The notes under the pieces were generated by a model. It saw nothing but the letters and a program-made list of their open reading frames with translations, had not been told where the DNA came from and ran no database searches. From a virus: a stretch of DNA of 39,281 bases. Below, piece by piece: positions 1 through 8,603 of this stretch; position 1 is the stretch's first letter; every line of letters begins with the position of its first letter. The stretch is taken from positions 1 through 39,281 of IMG/VR virus record IMGVR_UViG_3300035698_002686; one strand, given 5' to 3'. Made by a program: the position numbers and the translations under genes.

Positions 1-1290
1 CTTCGCCGCCGCGATGAGATCGGAGACCAGAAGGGCGTCACCGATTCCGAGCCCATTGATGACCGCCAGGATAGCGGCCTTGACGTTCGCCTGCACAACT
101 GCGACGCCGACATTGCGGATCCCGTAGTCCGACACCACGACGGTGATTTCGAGCGGGACCGCCGGGGTTCCAACCCACTGCACCGTCGCCGGGACGATAG
201 CCAGGAAGGCCGCAGAAGCCGCGCGGTACTGCGGGTAGGTCTCGCGGTCGGACGGGTCGCCGTCGATGCGCTTTTGCGCCTCTGCGAGCACGCCGGTGTA
301 GGCTTCGTAGGCGGCGAAGGCCACGGAGTCACCCACGCCCAGCGGGGCGTCGAGTAGCACCTTGCCTGTCGTGGGGAAGATAACCGCCGGGTTCGCGGGT
401 GCCGGAATCTGCGTGATCGCAGGCGCCGTCTTCAGAGGGAAGGCCGGGAGCTGCAAGACGCGCTCACCGCCCACCGCCGCGGCCACAAGGTTCGCACCCG
501 CCTCTACGGCCGACAGCGTACCGAGCGTGCCGGCCCCGTCGTCCACGTAGAGCGGCATATGCACCATGGTCCCGCCTACCGCGTAGGTCGGGAGTTCTGC
601 CATCTTCGCGTGCCGGATCGTCTTGTCGTCGATCACGGTCCCGATCACTCGGCCAAGGATCCCGTCGTCATGGTGGCGCCCGAGCCCGAGAATGTGGCGC
701 CGGATGACGTCACGGAACTCCGGGTCTCCGGCGGAGTCTGATCCGTTCGTGAACCGCGTCACATTCGTGACCGATACCAGACCCGGCGATGAGCTTCCGA
801 GGCGATCGATCATGCCGACCGATTCGAGGTTGCCGATGGTTCCTGTTTCGGTGCAGGCGGCTGCGACCGCGGGGGAGGCTAGGTTGCCCGCCAGGATCGT
901 CACGTCCGCAAGGCTCGCGAAGTACACGACTCGCCCGGCGACAGTCGTCGATCCGCGGGCGCCCTTCGACACTACGAGAGCGCCGACGATGGATTCCCGC
1001 ACGAATTCGAGCTGGCCCTGCGCCCGCTTCGGGCCGCCGCGTAGCAGGCCGTCTGGAAGGATCTGCGCCGCCCGAAGGTCCAACTCTTCCCCGCTCAAGT
1101 CGTCCAGGGAGTAGAGCAGTTCAAGCCGCGCGATCTGGAGATCGCTGTAGCCAAGCTGATTCCCGTGCTGCGTCGAAATCTGCGCCAGCGGATCGGTATC
1201 TCGAATGTCCGTCAGGGTTGTGCGAGCCCGCACCCCCGCCATTATTCCAAGCGCGACGTCCCGGGAGCGCCTCGGCGTGAACCGGCTCAT
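1..1290 (-). CDS. Baseplate J-like protein (C-terminus cut by window edge)
   Basis: The reading frame stays open from the ATG at 1290 to the left edge (430 codons, no stop), so the 3' end is missing. Near residue 190 is a DPEFRDVIRRHILGLGR stretch, which matches the conserved acidic/Arg motif of baseplate J proteins. The last visible residues (VINGLGIGDALLVSDLIAA) match the usual C-terminal pattern of the family, so probably only a short tail is lost. The family forms the wedge ring that links the central hub to the tail fibres in contractile tails and injection machines. The start overlaps the stop of the upstream gene by 4 nt (ATGA), which indicates translational coupling. Tail-fibre genes would be expected just beyond the left edge. 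The family call is from recognised sequence patterns, not a search. Confidence 0.8.
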   Translation of the reverse strand, partial: MSRFTPRRSRDVALGIMAGVRARTTLTDIRDTDPLAQISTQHGNQLGYSDLQIARLELLYSLDDLSGEELDLRAAQILPDGLLRGGPKRAQGQLEFVRESIVGALVVSKGARGSTTVAGRVVYFASLADVTILAGNLASPAVAAACTETGTIGNLESVGMIDRLGSSSPGLVSVTNVTRFTNGSDSAGDPEFRDVIRRHILGLGRHHDDGILGRVIGTVIDDKTIRHAKMAELPTYAVGGTMVHMPLYVDDGAGTLGTLSAVEAGANLVAAAVGGERVLQLPAFPLKTAPAITQIPAPANPAVIFPTTGKVLLDAPLGVGDSVAFAAYEAYTGVLAEAQKRIDGDPSDRETYPQYRAASAAFLAIVPATVQWVGTPAVPLEITVVVSDYGIRNVGVAVVQANVKAAILAVINGLGIGDALLVSDLIAAAK

Positions 1291-2930
1291 GGAACCTCCG
1301 TTTCGATCTTCAGGCGCGATCCCCACGCCTTGATCTCCAGCGTGGCGTCGATTCGGTCCCCGTCGATTCCCTCGTAGTGCGGAATGACAGTACGAATCCG
1401 GTCGTCGCCTAGCAGGGAGTCTATCGCAGAAGGTATCACCGTTGTAGAATCCGTGTTTCTTTCTCCGACTGCCGCTCGTACTCCGATCCGGGGGAACGTC
1501 CGGTTGCTGCCCTGAATCGTATTCAGGCGCACGCGAATTCCTTGCAGCAGGTTATCCCAGCCACGGATGAGCCTGACGCCCTCCGGGCTGTCTCCGGCCT
1601 CTGGGATCAAGTCTCCGGTCTCATCGTCTAGCGCGAGTCCGATCCCGTACAGCGCGTCGTCCGTCAGGGCCGCCCCGAGCATGGCGGCCGAAGGGCCGGA
1701 CGTTGCAAACATAGGGTCTCCGAGCGGGTCCACGGGGAGCGGGTCACCGGGCCACGCTGCCCCCGGGATCATCCCGAACCAATCCGCAGCCGGGCCGCCC
1801 TGCGTGCCGAACGCCTGCGCCAGAACATCGGCGGTGACGTTGGTACGAGACTCCAGGGAGTCCTCGGTGTCGTTCGCGGTCATGCGCTCGAGCCGCACAA
1901 CGGACGGCGAACGGGCGCGGTCGATCATGATCGTCGTGAGCGCGAGCCCTTGCGCCAGCTCGAGCATTTCGATCTCAGACTCTAGCGCTGGAAGCGTGAG
2001 CCCCTCTCGATCCGGGTCGTCGAGCGGGTCCAGGCCGGCGTCGTAGCGGCCCGACGCCTTCGCCCAGGCATCCCGCGCGTCATCGGACAAGGTCTCCAGT
2101 GCCTCGATGGCAAGGACGAACTGCGTCCGCGGAGCGTTCCATAGATTCAAGCTACCATCGGCCAGCGCGTTCATGGCCTCGACGCTCTGCGATATGGGCC
2201 GCCTGATCAGTTCGTACACAAGCGAGGCGCCAATGTCTCCGAGGTGGTCCATGGTCTGCGCGACTGCGTTCGCGAGCCCAACCACTAGCAGGGTCGCCTC
2301 TTGGTACTTCGTGACGAGATTGTCGATCACCTCCAGGACGCCCGGGGCTTCCGGTGACACTTCCTTTATTCCGAGAATCTGTAGCGATACCTGATAGTTC
2401 CAGTCGAGCGCCCCGTCCGGTTGCTGAAAGGTGAACGACGCGAGCGATACGATGTAGTTCACGCCTTCGTTCACGTTGCGGAAGATGAGTCTAACCACCG
2501 GCTCCCCGGGGTCGCGCTCATCTTTCTTCCACGATTCAAAGCGAATCAGGAAGTCTTTAAGTGCCATGGTCCGGGCGATTCCGTCTGCCCAGAAAGTCTT
2601 AGCGTTCGAGTCGAAGCCCAGTTCGTATCGCAGTCCGGTTTTGCCGCGCAGGTAAATGTTGCCGCCGCGGACCCCGCTGCCCCTGACGCTCGTAGAGTCC
2701 ACGCCACGGACTACCGACGCCGAAGACACGATCTGCACGGAATGCGCGTCCGGGTTGTCCGGGAGCGTCACGAGGGCCTTGCGCTCCCAGCCGCTACCGG
2801 CCGCGGTCCGGGATCGTTTCTCGACTTCCAGAATGAAGTCCGAAGGCATGCCGATGAGCCCGAGCATCCACGCAGGGAGCCCCACGGAGTAGCTGGACGC
2901 GCCACTTGTGGCCCTGTTTTTCAGGATCAT
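1287..2930 (-). CDS. Baseplate/tail structural protein of unknown family, 547 aa
   Basis: I do not recognise a family with certainty. The ATG at 2930 overlaps the preceding stop by 4 nt, and the gene's own stop overlaps the J start by 4 nt, so it is tightly coupled inside the baseplate operon. The N-terminal 40 residues include a hydrophobic PAWMLGLIGMPSDFIL segment. Residues around 90-185 (GKTGLRYELGFDS, then LDWNYQVSLQILGI) recall the beta-rich N-terminal domains of tail proteins lying between tape measure and baseplate. The rest is mostly predicted alpha-helical and acidic. There is no signal peptide or transmembrane segment. By position between the spike and J genes it is probably a baseplate hub-wedge component. 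That role rests mainly on context. Confidence 0.6.
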   Translation of the reverse strand: MILKNRATSGASSYSVGLPAWMLGLIGMPSDFILEVEKRSRTAAGSGWERKALVTLPDNPDAHSVQIVSSASVVRGVDSTSVRGSGVRGGNIYLRGKTGLRYELGFDSNAKTFWADGIARTMALKDFLIRFESWKKDERDPGEPVVRLIFRNVNEGVNYIVSLASFTFQQPDGALDWNYQVSLQILGIKEVSPEAPGVLEVIDNLVTKYQEATLLVVGLANAVAQTMDHLGDIGASLVYELIRRPISQSVEAMNALADGSLNLWNAPRTQFVLAIEALETLSDDARDAWAKASGRYDAGLDPLDDPDREGLTLPALESEIEMLELAQGLALTTIMIDRARSPSVVRLERMTANDTEDSLESRTNVTADVLAQAFGTQGGPAADWFGMIPGAAWPGDPLPVDPLGDPMFATSGPSAAMLGAALTDDALYGIGLALDDETGDLIPEAGDSPEGVRLIRGWDNLLQGIRVRLNTIQGSNRTFPRIGVRAAVGERNTDSTTVIPSAIDSLLGDDRIRTVIPHYEGIDGDRIDATLEIKAWGSRLKIETEVP

Positions 2931-3886
2931 GGCACCTTCACCTTATCCGTCAGCAGGTCCGCCGGGATCGTCGGCCACGCTTGCGCCGAAACTACCACAG
3001 GGTTCGGATTGTTCGGATGGGTATGAAGCGCGAGCGCTTTCAGAATGTCCGTCAGGAGTGCTTGAAGCGTCTCTCCGCGCGGTACCTTCTGTGTTGCGGC
3101 GCCGATGAGTAGCTGGCTATCCCCGGCGGCTTCGATCTTCGTGCCCGTCGCAGCCGGGGTCACGCGCAGGGCGGTAGCGCCGCCGTTCCACCTCAGAACG
3201 ACCGCTGCACCGGCCTTCAGGTTCAATGCGACGCAGCCGGCCGGCGTGACCCCGGTGTCGGTCCCGTCCGATTTGAGCGGCGTCGCAGTCGTGTCGATTG
3301 CGACGTTCCCGGCTTCGTCCACGGTTGCAATCGCGCCGGCCCTGGTGAACCACTCGACGTTCCCGTTCGGGGAAACCGGGTGCGGGTCATCGACCGACGC
3401 CCACGCTTCAGGGGCATCCCCTGCACGCGCAGGGGCCCGCGGGTGGGGCAAGGGCGCTGCAATCCAATGCCCGTACCCAACACGCTGCGAGCCCGGACCG
3501 CGGACTTCCACGAGTACGCGGTCTCCGTCCAAGCTATCGAGCCGCTCCGGCAACATCTCGGGAAGGTCAGTGCTATCGGGGCCGAAGGCCAGCTCTGCGC
3601 CAGTGTCCAAGCTGCGCGTTGTCGGAGTGGGGCGCCATGGGGCGCGCGCATGAACCACGCCCGAGCCCGCCCCCCAGAGAACGGGCACGTCCCGAAGCAC
3701 GGTGCGGATCCCGTCCTCGAGAACCACGGTGCAGGTCACGAGTCGGTCGGGGCGCTCGCTTGTTTCTGGGTCGTTCGTGACCAGGACGTAGGCGCCCACC
3801 GCCCCGGTGCCCCTGGACGCCTCGCCAGAAGCCGCGCCGCTAAATGCGGACGAGACTAGCATCCTACCGTCTACACTGCGTCTCAT
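2927..3886 (-). CDS. Baseplate spike / gpV-like assembly protein
   Basis: This 319-aa protein is probably the membrane-piercing spike, or its OB-fold carrier, at the tip of the tail tube (P2 gpV / T4 gp5 type). The N-terminal half contains a beta-rich domain with short strands separated by Gly/Pro/Asp turns. The middle (about residues 185-265) is rich in short Thr/Ala/Gly beta-strands such as GNVAIDTTATPLKSDG. The C-terminal segment has GETLQALLTDILKALALHTHPN, a helix followed by His-rich residues, a pattern often seen at the end of gpV-like proteins. It lies between the hub gene and baseplate genes with 4-nt ATGA overlaps on both sides. I see no lysozyme motif, so it is unlike T4 gp5. The assignment rests on position plus fold impression. 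Confidence 0.6.
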   Translation of the reverse strand: MRRSVDGRMLVSSAFSGAASGEASRGTGAVGAYVLVTNDPETSERPDRLVTCTVVLEDGIRTVLRDVPVLWGAGSGVVHARAPWRPTPTTRSLDTGAELAFGPDSTDLPEMLPERLDSLDGDRVLVEVRGPGSQRVGYGHWIAAPLPHPRAPARAGDAPEAWASVDDPHPVSPNGNVEWFTRAGAIATVDEAGNVAIDTTATPLKSDGTDTGVTPAGCVALNLKAGAAVVLRWNGGATALRVTPAATGTKIEAAGDSQLLIGAATQKVPRGETLQALLTDILKALALHTHPNNPNPVVVSAQAWPTIPADLLTDKVKVP

Positions 3887-5394
3887 GCCGTCCCACGCCC
3901 GCCCAGGCCACCGGCCTTGATGATTCCCCCGATGGTACCCGAATCCGTCAGTGATTCTTCAAACCCGCGTAGAGCATACTGCGGGACTGCCGGCGGGGTC
4001 ACGTACTCCCCGGGCTGGCCGCGGACGCACGCAACGTTGGTAGTGCCCTGCACCGCTCCCGACGCAGGGTCCGCGTCAATGGAATGCGTGTACCCCTCGA
4101 CAAAGAAGCTGTGGAAGTCCCCGCCGTCATTCAGCGGGCACTCCAGCCGCGTTGCCAGCCGAACCTCCGGCGTCCAGTCCAAGCGCACGCCTCCGGTGAG
4201 GTAGAACCGCCCCAGTGCGTGCCAGTCCCATAGGCGTTCGTTCCACCGCACAACCCATGCAGCAAGATTCTCGCCTGCAGGAACCCACCACAGCGGAGAG
4301 GGTTGCATTCGCAAGGTACCGTATCGCCGCGTCATGGCGATGTCCCATATGGGAATGCTTGGGTGCGCGGCGTACAAGCTCCACTCGACTCCGGCGGTCC
4401 CCATATCGTACTGAGGCTGGAACGAAAAGAACGTCGCCATGTTGCCGACGCTGGTAGACGCCGAGACTCCCAAGGGGTTTTCGACTCGCAAGGCGCTGAG
4501 ATCCCTCCAGGGCCCAGCGTCCCACGGGTGTTGCTGGTAGACAACGAGCATGCGGTCGTCTTCATACTCGACGAACAGTTCTGTCAGTTCCGGCATGCCA
4601 AGGTAGGCGGCGAACACGGAGCGCACCGTGCGACGCTCATTGGAGGCGATCATTTGAACCGGGTGACCGTGCAACGCGCCGTCAACAGGGAAGTCGAGCA
4701 TCGCCCACGGCTGCGACGAAAGTTCGTCCTGTACCAAGCCCGGCGGGTAGGCGACCAAGCGCCCGTCTCCGAATGCTTGGTTCACGATGGCGAACATAAG
4801 ATCCCCGACGCCGCCGCCCTCGATGGCCGCCGAAATAGCGTCTGAGTTAATGTCGAAGTAGGCTGGAACACCGCGGAAGCGATGGTCGAATATGATCTCC
4901 CGGTCGAATATGGAAGCCGCGGAGATCCCCGTGATCTTGGTTCCTGCGTGGGCTTCCGATCGCTGGCCCACTTGCATGCTGGGCGCGCAGGTCTGGACGA
5001 TGCCAAGGTAGCTGGTGGTGAGTCCGCGCGCCCGGTCGATCTCAATCCGAATCCAGTCGCCGGCCGCGATGAGTTTCGACAAGTCGAGCTTCGCCCACAG
5101 CGCCCGCGTGCCTTCGTCGGCCGTGACTTGATCGCGCAAGCGGGGGCCTTTGACTATCGACCGGGTGTCGATGAGCGACACCGTGAACGGCGGCGAGAGA
5201 GCGTCCATCCCCACCGTCCAGTTGACGTGGTCCACAAACGGAGTCAGGTCGCACCGGCCGAAGTCGTGAGTGTAGACGGTGACGCGGAAGCTGGGGTAGG
5301 GCCGAAAGCGAGACTCGATTGTCGGGCACCACGAAACCCCGAGCGTGCCCTGCGTGGCGTATGCTAAGATTCCGTCTTCGTATCCTGGCGCCAT
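3883..5394 (-). CDS. Baseplate hub protein (gpD/gp27-like)
   Basis: A 503-aa protein starting at ATG 5394, three nucleotides after the tape-measure stop. Its own stop overlaps the spike start by 4 nt. The N-terminal region (FRVTVYTHDFGRCDLTPFVD, then VNWTVGMDALSPPFTVSLID) reads like the first tube-like beta-barrel domain of hub proteins, with DWIRIEIDRARG and an IVQ-type strand after it. The hub forms a trimer that joins the tail tube and the spike and contacts the C-terminus of the tape measure. The order tape measure, hub, spike and wedge proteins is standard for contractile tails and is the strongest support. There is no enzymatic motif and no cell-wall hydrolase domain. Confidence 0.6.
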   Translation of the reverse strand: MAPGYEDGILAYATQGTLGVSWCPTIESRFRPYPSFRVTVYTHDFGRCDLTPFVDHVNWTVGMDALSPPFTVSLIDTRSIVKGPRLRDQVTADEGTRALWAKLDLSKLIAAGDWIRIEIDRARGLTTSYLGIVQTCAPSMQVGQRSEAHAGTKITGISAASIFDREIIFDHRFRGVPAYFDINSDAISAAIEGGGVGDLMFAIVNQAFGDGRLVAYPPGLVQDELSSQPWAMLDFPVDGALHGHPVQMIASNERRTVRSVFAAYLGMPELTELFVEYEDDRMLVVYQQHPWDAGPWRDLSALRVENPLGVSASTSVGNMATFFSFQPQYDMGTAGVEWSLYAAHPSIPIWDIAMTRRYGTLRMQPSPLWWVPAGENLAAWVVRWNERLWDWHALGRFYLTGGVRLDWTPEVRLATRLECPLNDGGDFHSFFVEGYTHSIDADPASGAVQGTTNVACVRGQPGEYVTPPAVPQYALRGFEESLTDSGTIGGIIKAGGLGGRGTA

Positions 5395-5397
5395 GGC

Positions 5398-7320
5398 CTA
5401 TCCGATCATGTTTATGACGAGAGCCCCGTCTGCGTCCACGTGGGCGCCGGGCAAGGTCACGTCGCGAATGATTCTGATTCTCAGATCAATGCTGGTCTGG
5501 GGCCCGTCGCGAAGTTCGTCCAGTTTTTTTTGCACCTTCGGATCCATAATATGAAACGATGACCCCGGCTGCCCGACTCCGACTGGGTCCGGAGCAACCC
5601 ACGGATCGGCTCCAACTGCAGCCTGCCCCGGCAGCGCCTTCCGGGCGGCTCTGACCAAAACCTCAATCCCCGGAATGATCTCGAACTCCGGGGGGCGGTC
5701 CTCGAAGCCCTCTCGCTGGCGGAGATACTGCTCGAACCCGGCCCGTGCATCTCCAGTCCACCCGCGGCGCCTTGCCGCTGCCTCCATTTCGTCGACCATG
5801 TTGACAATGTCGCTCTCGCGTGTCTGCCCTGCCCATCTTGCCGCTGCGGCGGCGTCGTCGTGCTTGCTCTGTGGCGGATCGAACATGCCGCTCCATAGCT
5901 CTTGCAGCTTGTCGATGGATGCCTCAAGCGCATTTATTCCGGCCGAGAACAGCGGCGCAACCAGTTCTACGAGGTGCTTTTCCGCCGCCAGTAGCATCAT
6001 CTCTATCCGCTCTGTCGTCTCGGCGTTATCCTTCCCGATGCCGATCCGCATGCCCCGTTTCTTGGCGGCCCAGTCGGACGTTGACAGGAACCCCTTGACC
6101 GATTCCATGCCGGTCCCCACTTCTTCGACGTCGCCAGAGGCCCCGTCCCATCCTTCGCGCAGCCGGTCCACTTCGTCGCGGCTGAGTCCCGTCGCGCGCT
6201 TCAAGAACTGGCGCCCGTAGTCCCCCATCCCCAGCGACGCTTTCACGAGGGCGGAAGTGACCGCGCCAGGGCCGGCGGCGTCTACCCGCTTGTTGGCTTC
6301 CCAAACATCGACCCCCTCTTCTCCGAGGCCACCGATGCTTCGCAGAAGAATCCCGCGGACAAGATCATCCCCGCCCTGCCCTGCCATTTGCGCGCGAACA
6401 CCCTGCGCCGATTGCAGGCCGGCGATGCCACGCGAGCCCTTGAACCCGATGCTCCCCAGCTTCGCGGCCGTTCCGAATAGGTCCGTGTCGGACGTCTGGA
6501 GTCCGACTCCGCCTGCCGTAGTAACGGCCCCGGATAGAGCCTGAAGCAACTCCGGGAAGCGGGCCGTGTCGAATCCCAGCGCCTTCCCAGCGCCGAGACC
6601 GCGCGCCAGAAGCGTACCCGGGGCCTGGGTTACGCCTCCGAGCCCCATATCCGGCCCGAACGGGCGCTCGAATGAGCCGATGTCGCCCGCGCTCAATCCG
6701 CGTCCGCGCATGTACCCCAGCGCGGACTTGACGCTCGCGCGATCCCTTCCGGTGCCCGCGGCGCGACTCATCTCCAGTTGGGCGGAAAGGGCTTGCTCTG
6801 CCCCGAACCCGTGAACGGGCTCTTGGATGTTCCCAAACGGCGTCGCGAACGGCGCTACGGAGGCTTGGGCGCCCTGGAATTGAGACCACGCCCCGTAGTT
6901 CACGCTCATGCTCGCGAAGGCACCGGCCAGGACCGCGCCTCCGAACGGGACCGCCGCCAGAAGCCTATTCACCCCGCCCATGCTTGGCATCGGAGCCTGT
7001 GGCATTCTTCCAGGCACGCGCCGGCCTACGCTCTGTCCGCCGCGCCCGCCGCTTCCGGGCCCCACCCCGCCACCGCCACCGCCACCGCCACCGCCACCGC
7101 CACCGCCACCGCCACCGCCACCGCCGGGGCCACCGCCGGGGCCGGGGCCGGGGCCGGGGCCGGGGCCTCCTCCTCCGCCCATCCCGGCGCCTGCGTTGGC
7201 GAGCGAGTTCTGTATATTGCTGGCGTGATCCGCCATGGAGGCGAGTCTAGCTTCAGCCGCCGCGAGCGGTCCGTCGTCAATCGACAGTGGGAGCCGGACT
7301 GATACGTCCTGACCGGGCAC
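5398..7320 (-). CDS. Tail tape measure protein with polyglycine tract
   Basis: A 640-aa protein that starts with GTG at 7320 behind a strong SD (GGAGG, at plus-strand 7326-7332). Tape measure proteins set tail length and are ejected into the cell ahead of the DNA. Supporting features are the position between the tail chaperone and hub genes, the Ala/Gly-rich helical composition, and a single hydrophobic stretch after the Gly tract (LLAAVPFGGAVLAGAFASMS, about residues 120-139). The glycine tract (about residues 52-84) is encoded by a near-perfect hexanucleotide repeat and has Gly-Pro alternation at one end. The protein is short for a tape measure, so the tail would be relatively short if the usual residue-length relation holds. 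No peptidase or transglycosylase motif is evident. Confidence 0.72.
   Translation of the reverse strand: MPGQDVSVRLPLSIDDGPLAAAEARLASMADHASNIQNSLANAGAGMGGGGGPGPGPGPGPGGGPGGGGGGGGGGGGGGGGGGGGVGPGSGGRGGQSVGRRVPGRMPQAPMPSMGGVNRLLAAVPFGGAVLAGAFASMSVNYGAWSQFQGAQASVAPFATPFGNIQEPVHGFGAEQALSAQLEMSRAAGTGRDRASVKSALGYMRGRGLSAGDIGSFERPFGPDMGLGGVTQAPGTLLARGLGAGKALGFDTARFPELLQALSGAVTTAGGVGLQTSDTDLFGTAAKLGSIGFKGSRGIAGLQSAQGVRAQMAGQGGDDLVRGILLRSIGGLGEEGVDVWEANKRVDAAGPGAVTSALVKASLGMGDYGRQFLKRATGLSRDEVDRLREGWDGASGDVEEVGTGMESVKGFLSTSDWAAKKRGMRIGIGKDNAETTERIEMMLLAAEKHLVELVAPLFSAGINALEASIDKLQELWSGMFDPPQSKHDDAAAAARWAGQTRESDIVNMVDEMEAAARRRGWTGDARAGFEQYLRQREGFEDRPPEFEIIPGIEVLVRAARKALPGQAAVGADPWVAPDPVGVGQPGSSFHIMDPKVQKKLDELRDGPQTSIDLRIRIIRDVTLPGAHVDADGALVINMIG
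7069..7167 (-). repeat. GC-rich hexanucleotide tandem repeat inside the tape measure gene
   Basis: On the plus strand the block consists of about nine CCACCG units (7070-7124) followed by alternating GGGGCC/CCACCG and then GGGGCC units. On the coding strand it reads as polyglycine followed by Gly-Pro repeats. Tandem units of 6 nt keep the frame, so copy-number change would lengthen or shorten the glycine linker without breaking the gene. It is also a likely site for sequencing or assembly error. Confidence 0.9.
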
Positions 7321-7347
7321 AGATACCTCCGAAGGCGCCCGGCAGAC

Positions 7348-8103
7348 TTAGCCCGGGAGAGCGCCAGCGCCCTTCAGGGCGTTGTCATCTTCGTGTTCGT
7401 CCTCTTCCGGGGCCAGCGGCGGGTCCGGGGCCGGAGTCTTCTCGAGGGCCTCGCGCTCCGCGATGGGGCTTTCGTACTTCACAGCAGGGGCAGACTTCGG
7501 GCTGGCGCCCGGCGCCTTTCGCTGTGGTCGCTTTTTGGCCGCTGCCAGGGCCGCCCGCCCCTCTTCGATGATCTCCGGCGTCACAGCGCCGCGCAGGTAG
7601 CCCGCAGCGACGGTCTGCGACGTGGGCGGCACGTCCGGGTGACGAGTCACGGAGGCACCCTGCGGCGCCTCCTGCGGCGCCTCCTGCGGCGCCTCAATGC
7701 TCGACTTGGAAGCGGGGCGACTGTAGTAGTCGTTCTCCGCGTCGCGGCAGCGCAAGGCGAGATCCGTCAGGAGCGGGTAGTCATCGTCGAGCGCTTCGGC
7801 CAACGCTTCGGGCATATCCGGGAGCATATGGCGAACGCGCACGAGACAGTCGAGGAATCCGCGCGACACCGGCGACAAGTGATCCCAGGGGACGCCCGCG
7901 AGCTGTGCCTGCTCGACGGCCATACTCAGCCGCTCATCCGTGGCAGGGATATGGACCTGCGTATTGAGCACAACTTCGCGTCCGTCGCGATAGACGAGAT
8001 CCCATGACACGTCCACCGGGGACGGGGCCGGCGGCCCCGTCCGTTCGTCTTCGGTACGTCCGCCCTGGAATCCGGCCCCGGTAGTGTCTCTCCACCCTGC
8101 CAT
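7348..8103 (-). CDS. Probable tail assembly chaperone
   Basis: I place the start at ATG 8103 (MAGWRDTTG) because GAAGGGAGC lies just upstream. The in-frame start at 8172 has no SD and would overlap the tube gene. The product is 251 aa. Residues 20-120 look like a compact domain (VSWDLVYRDGREVVLNTQ, MPEALAEALDDDYPLLTD). The C-terminal half is low-complexity, with three EAPQ units and a Lys/Pro/Glu-rich tail ending in an acidic EEDEHEDDN run. A gene between tail tube and tape measure is normally the chaperone that coats the tape measure during tail assembly. Many phages make two chaperones by frameshifting, but here only one frame is open. No sequence motif proves the role. Confidence 0.5.
   Translation of the reverse strand: MAGWRDTTGAGFQGGRTEDERTGPPAPSPVDVSWDLVYRDGREVVLNTQVHIPATDERLSMAVEQAQLAGVPWDHLSPVSRGFLDCLVRVRHMLPDMPEALAEALDDDYPLLTDLALRCRDAENDYYSRPASKSSIEAPQEAPQEAPQGASVTRHPDVPPTSQTVAAGYLRGAVTPEIIEEGRAALAAAKKRPQRKAPGASPKSAPAVKYESPIAEREALEKTPAPDPPLAPEEDEHEDDNALKGAGALPG
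7660..7695 (-). repeat. Three tandem 12-bp repeats (EAPQ) in the chaperone candidate
   Basis: CTGCGGCGCCTC occurs three times head to tail without mismatch, encoding Glu-Ala-Pro-Gln units in the linker between the two halves of the protein. Exact identity at the DNA level suggests recent slippage expansion. Confidence 0.9.
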
Positions 8104-8132
8104 GATGATGCTCCCTTCGTGCTGTTGTCGGA

Positions 8133-8579
8133 CTACGCAGCGGCCCGAGCGATGGCCGCCATGGTCATGCAATCCTGAGCGACGAACTGCAACCCATGGG
8201 CCGCCTGTGCGTCACTCGTGAACCCGAATCCGTGCTCCCCGAGGCGCACGCCGTTGACGACTCCGAGCACCTTGCCGGTCGTATCCATGATCACCACGTC
8301 CATGACGCGGTTCTCGATGGCATCCTGCAAGGTGTAGTCGTGCAGGCCGAGATCGTCGGCTTCGTCGGTATCGACGCGCCACGCCCAGTCGGCCGACAGC
8401 GACACGTACTTGCCGAGCGTCGTGTGTTCCTTGACCGTGAGCGAGTTGCACGGCTTGTGTGGCCGGCGATCGTACCGGACCTGGACGCGGCAACCCTGGA
8501 GATCCGCCAAGGGCGTCGCGCCGAAGTAGGCCAGCGCTCGAGCGCCGGAAAAGATGGTTTCAGTGGTGCTATCGGCCAT
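8133..8579 (-). CDS. Probable tail tube protein
   Basis: A 148-aa protein with ATG at 8579 and a strong SD (GGGGAGG) about 10 nt upstream. It follows the sheath gene after only 24 nt and precedes the chaperone and tape-measure genes, the normal place for the tube subunit. The sequence is compatible with the small beta-barrel of tube proteins, with alternating strands such as GCRVQVRYDRRP, KYVSLSADWAWRVD, RVMDVVIMDTTGKVLGVVNGV and GLQFVAQDCM. Tube subunits stack as hexamers inside the sheath and form the DNA channel. I do not recognise a specific sequence family, so the call rests on size, composition and gene order. Confidence 0.6.
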   Translation of the reverse strand: MADSTTETIFSGARALAYFGATPLADLQGCRVQVRYDRRPHKPCNSLTVKEHTTLGKYVSLSADWAWRVDTDEADDLGLHDYTLQDAIENRVMDVVIMDTTGKVLGVVNGVRLGEHGFGFTSDAQAAHGLQFVAQDCMTMAAIARAAA

Positions 8580-8603
8580 GATCCTGCCTCCCCGTCAGCG
8601 CGT

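Noticed and set aside
7069-7167. Possible CRISPR or regulatory repeat array
   Set aside because: The units are 6 bp, contiguous and in frame with the tape measure gene, without spacers.
6908-7228. Proline-rich plus-strand frame
   Set aside because: It is only the reverse reading of the hexanucleotide repeat that encodes polyglycine in the tape measure gene.
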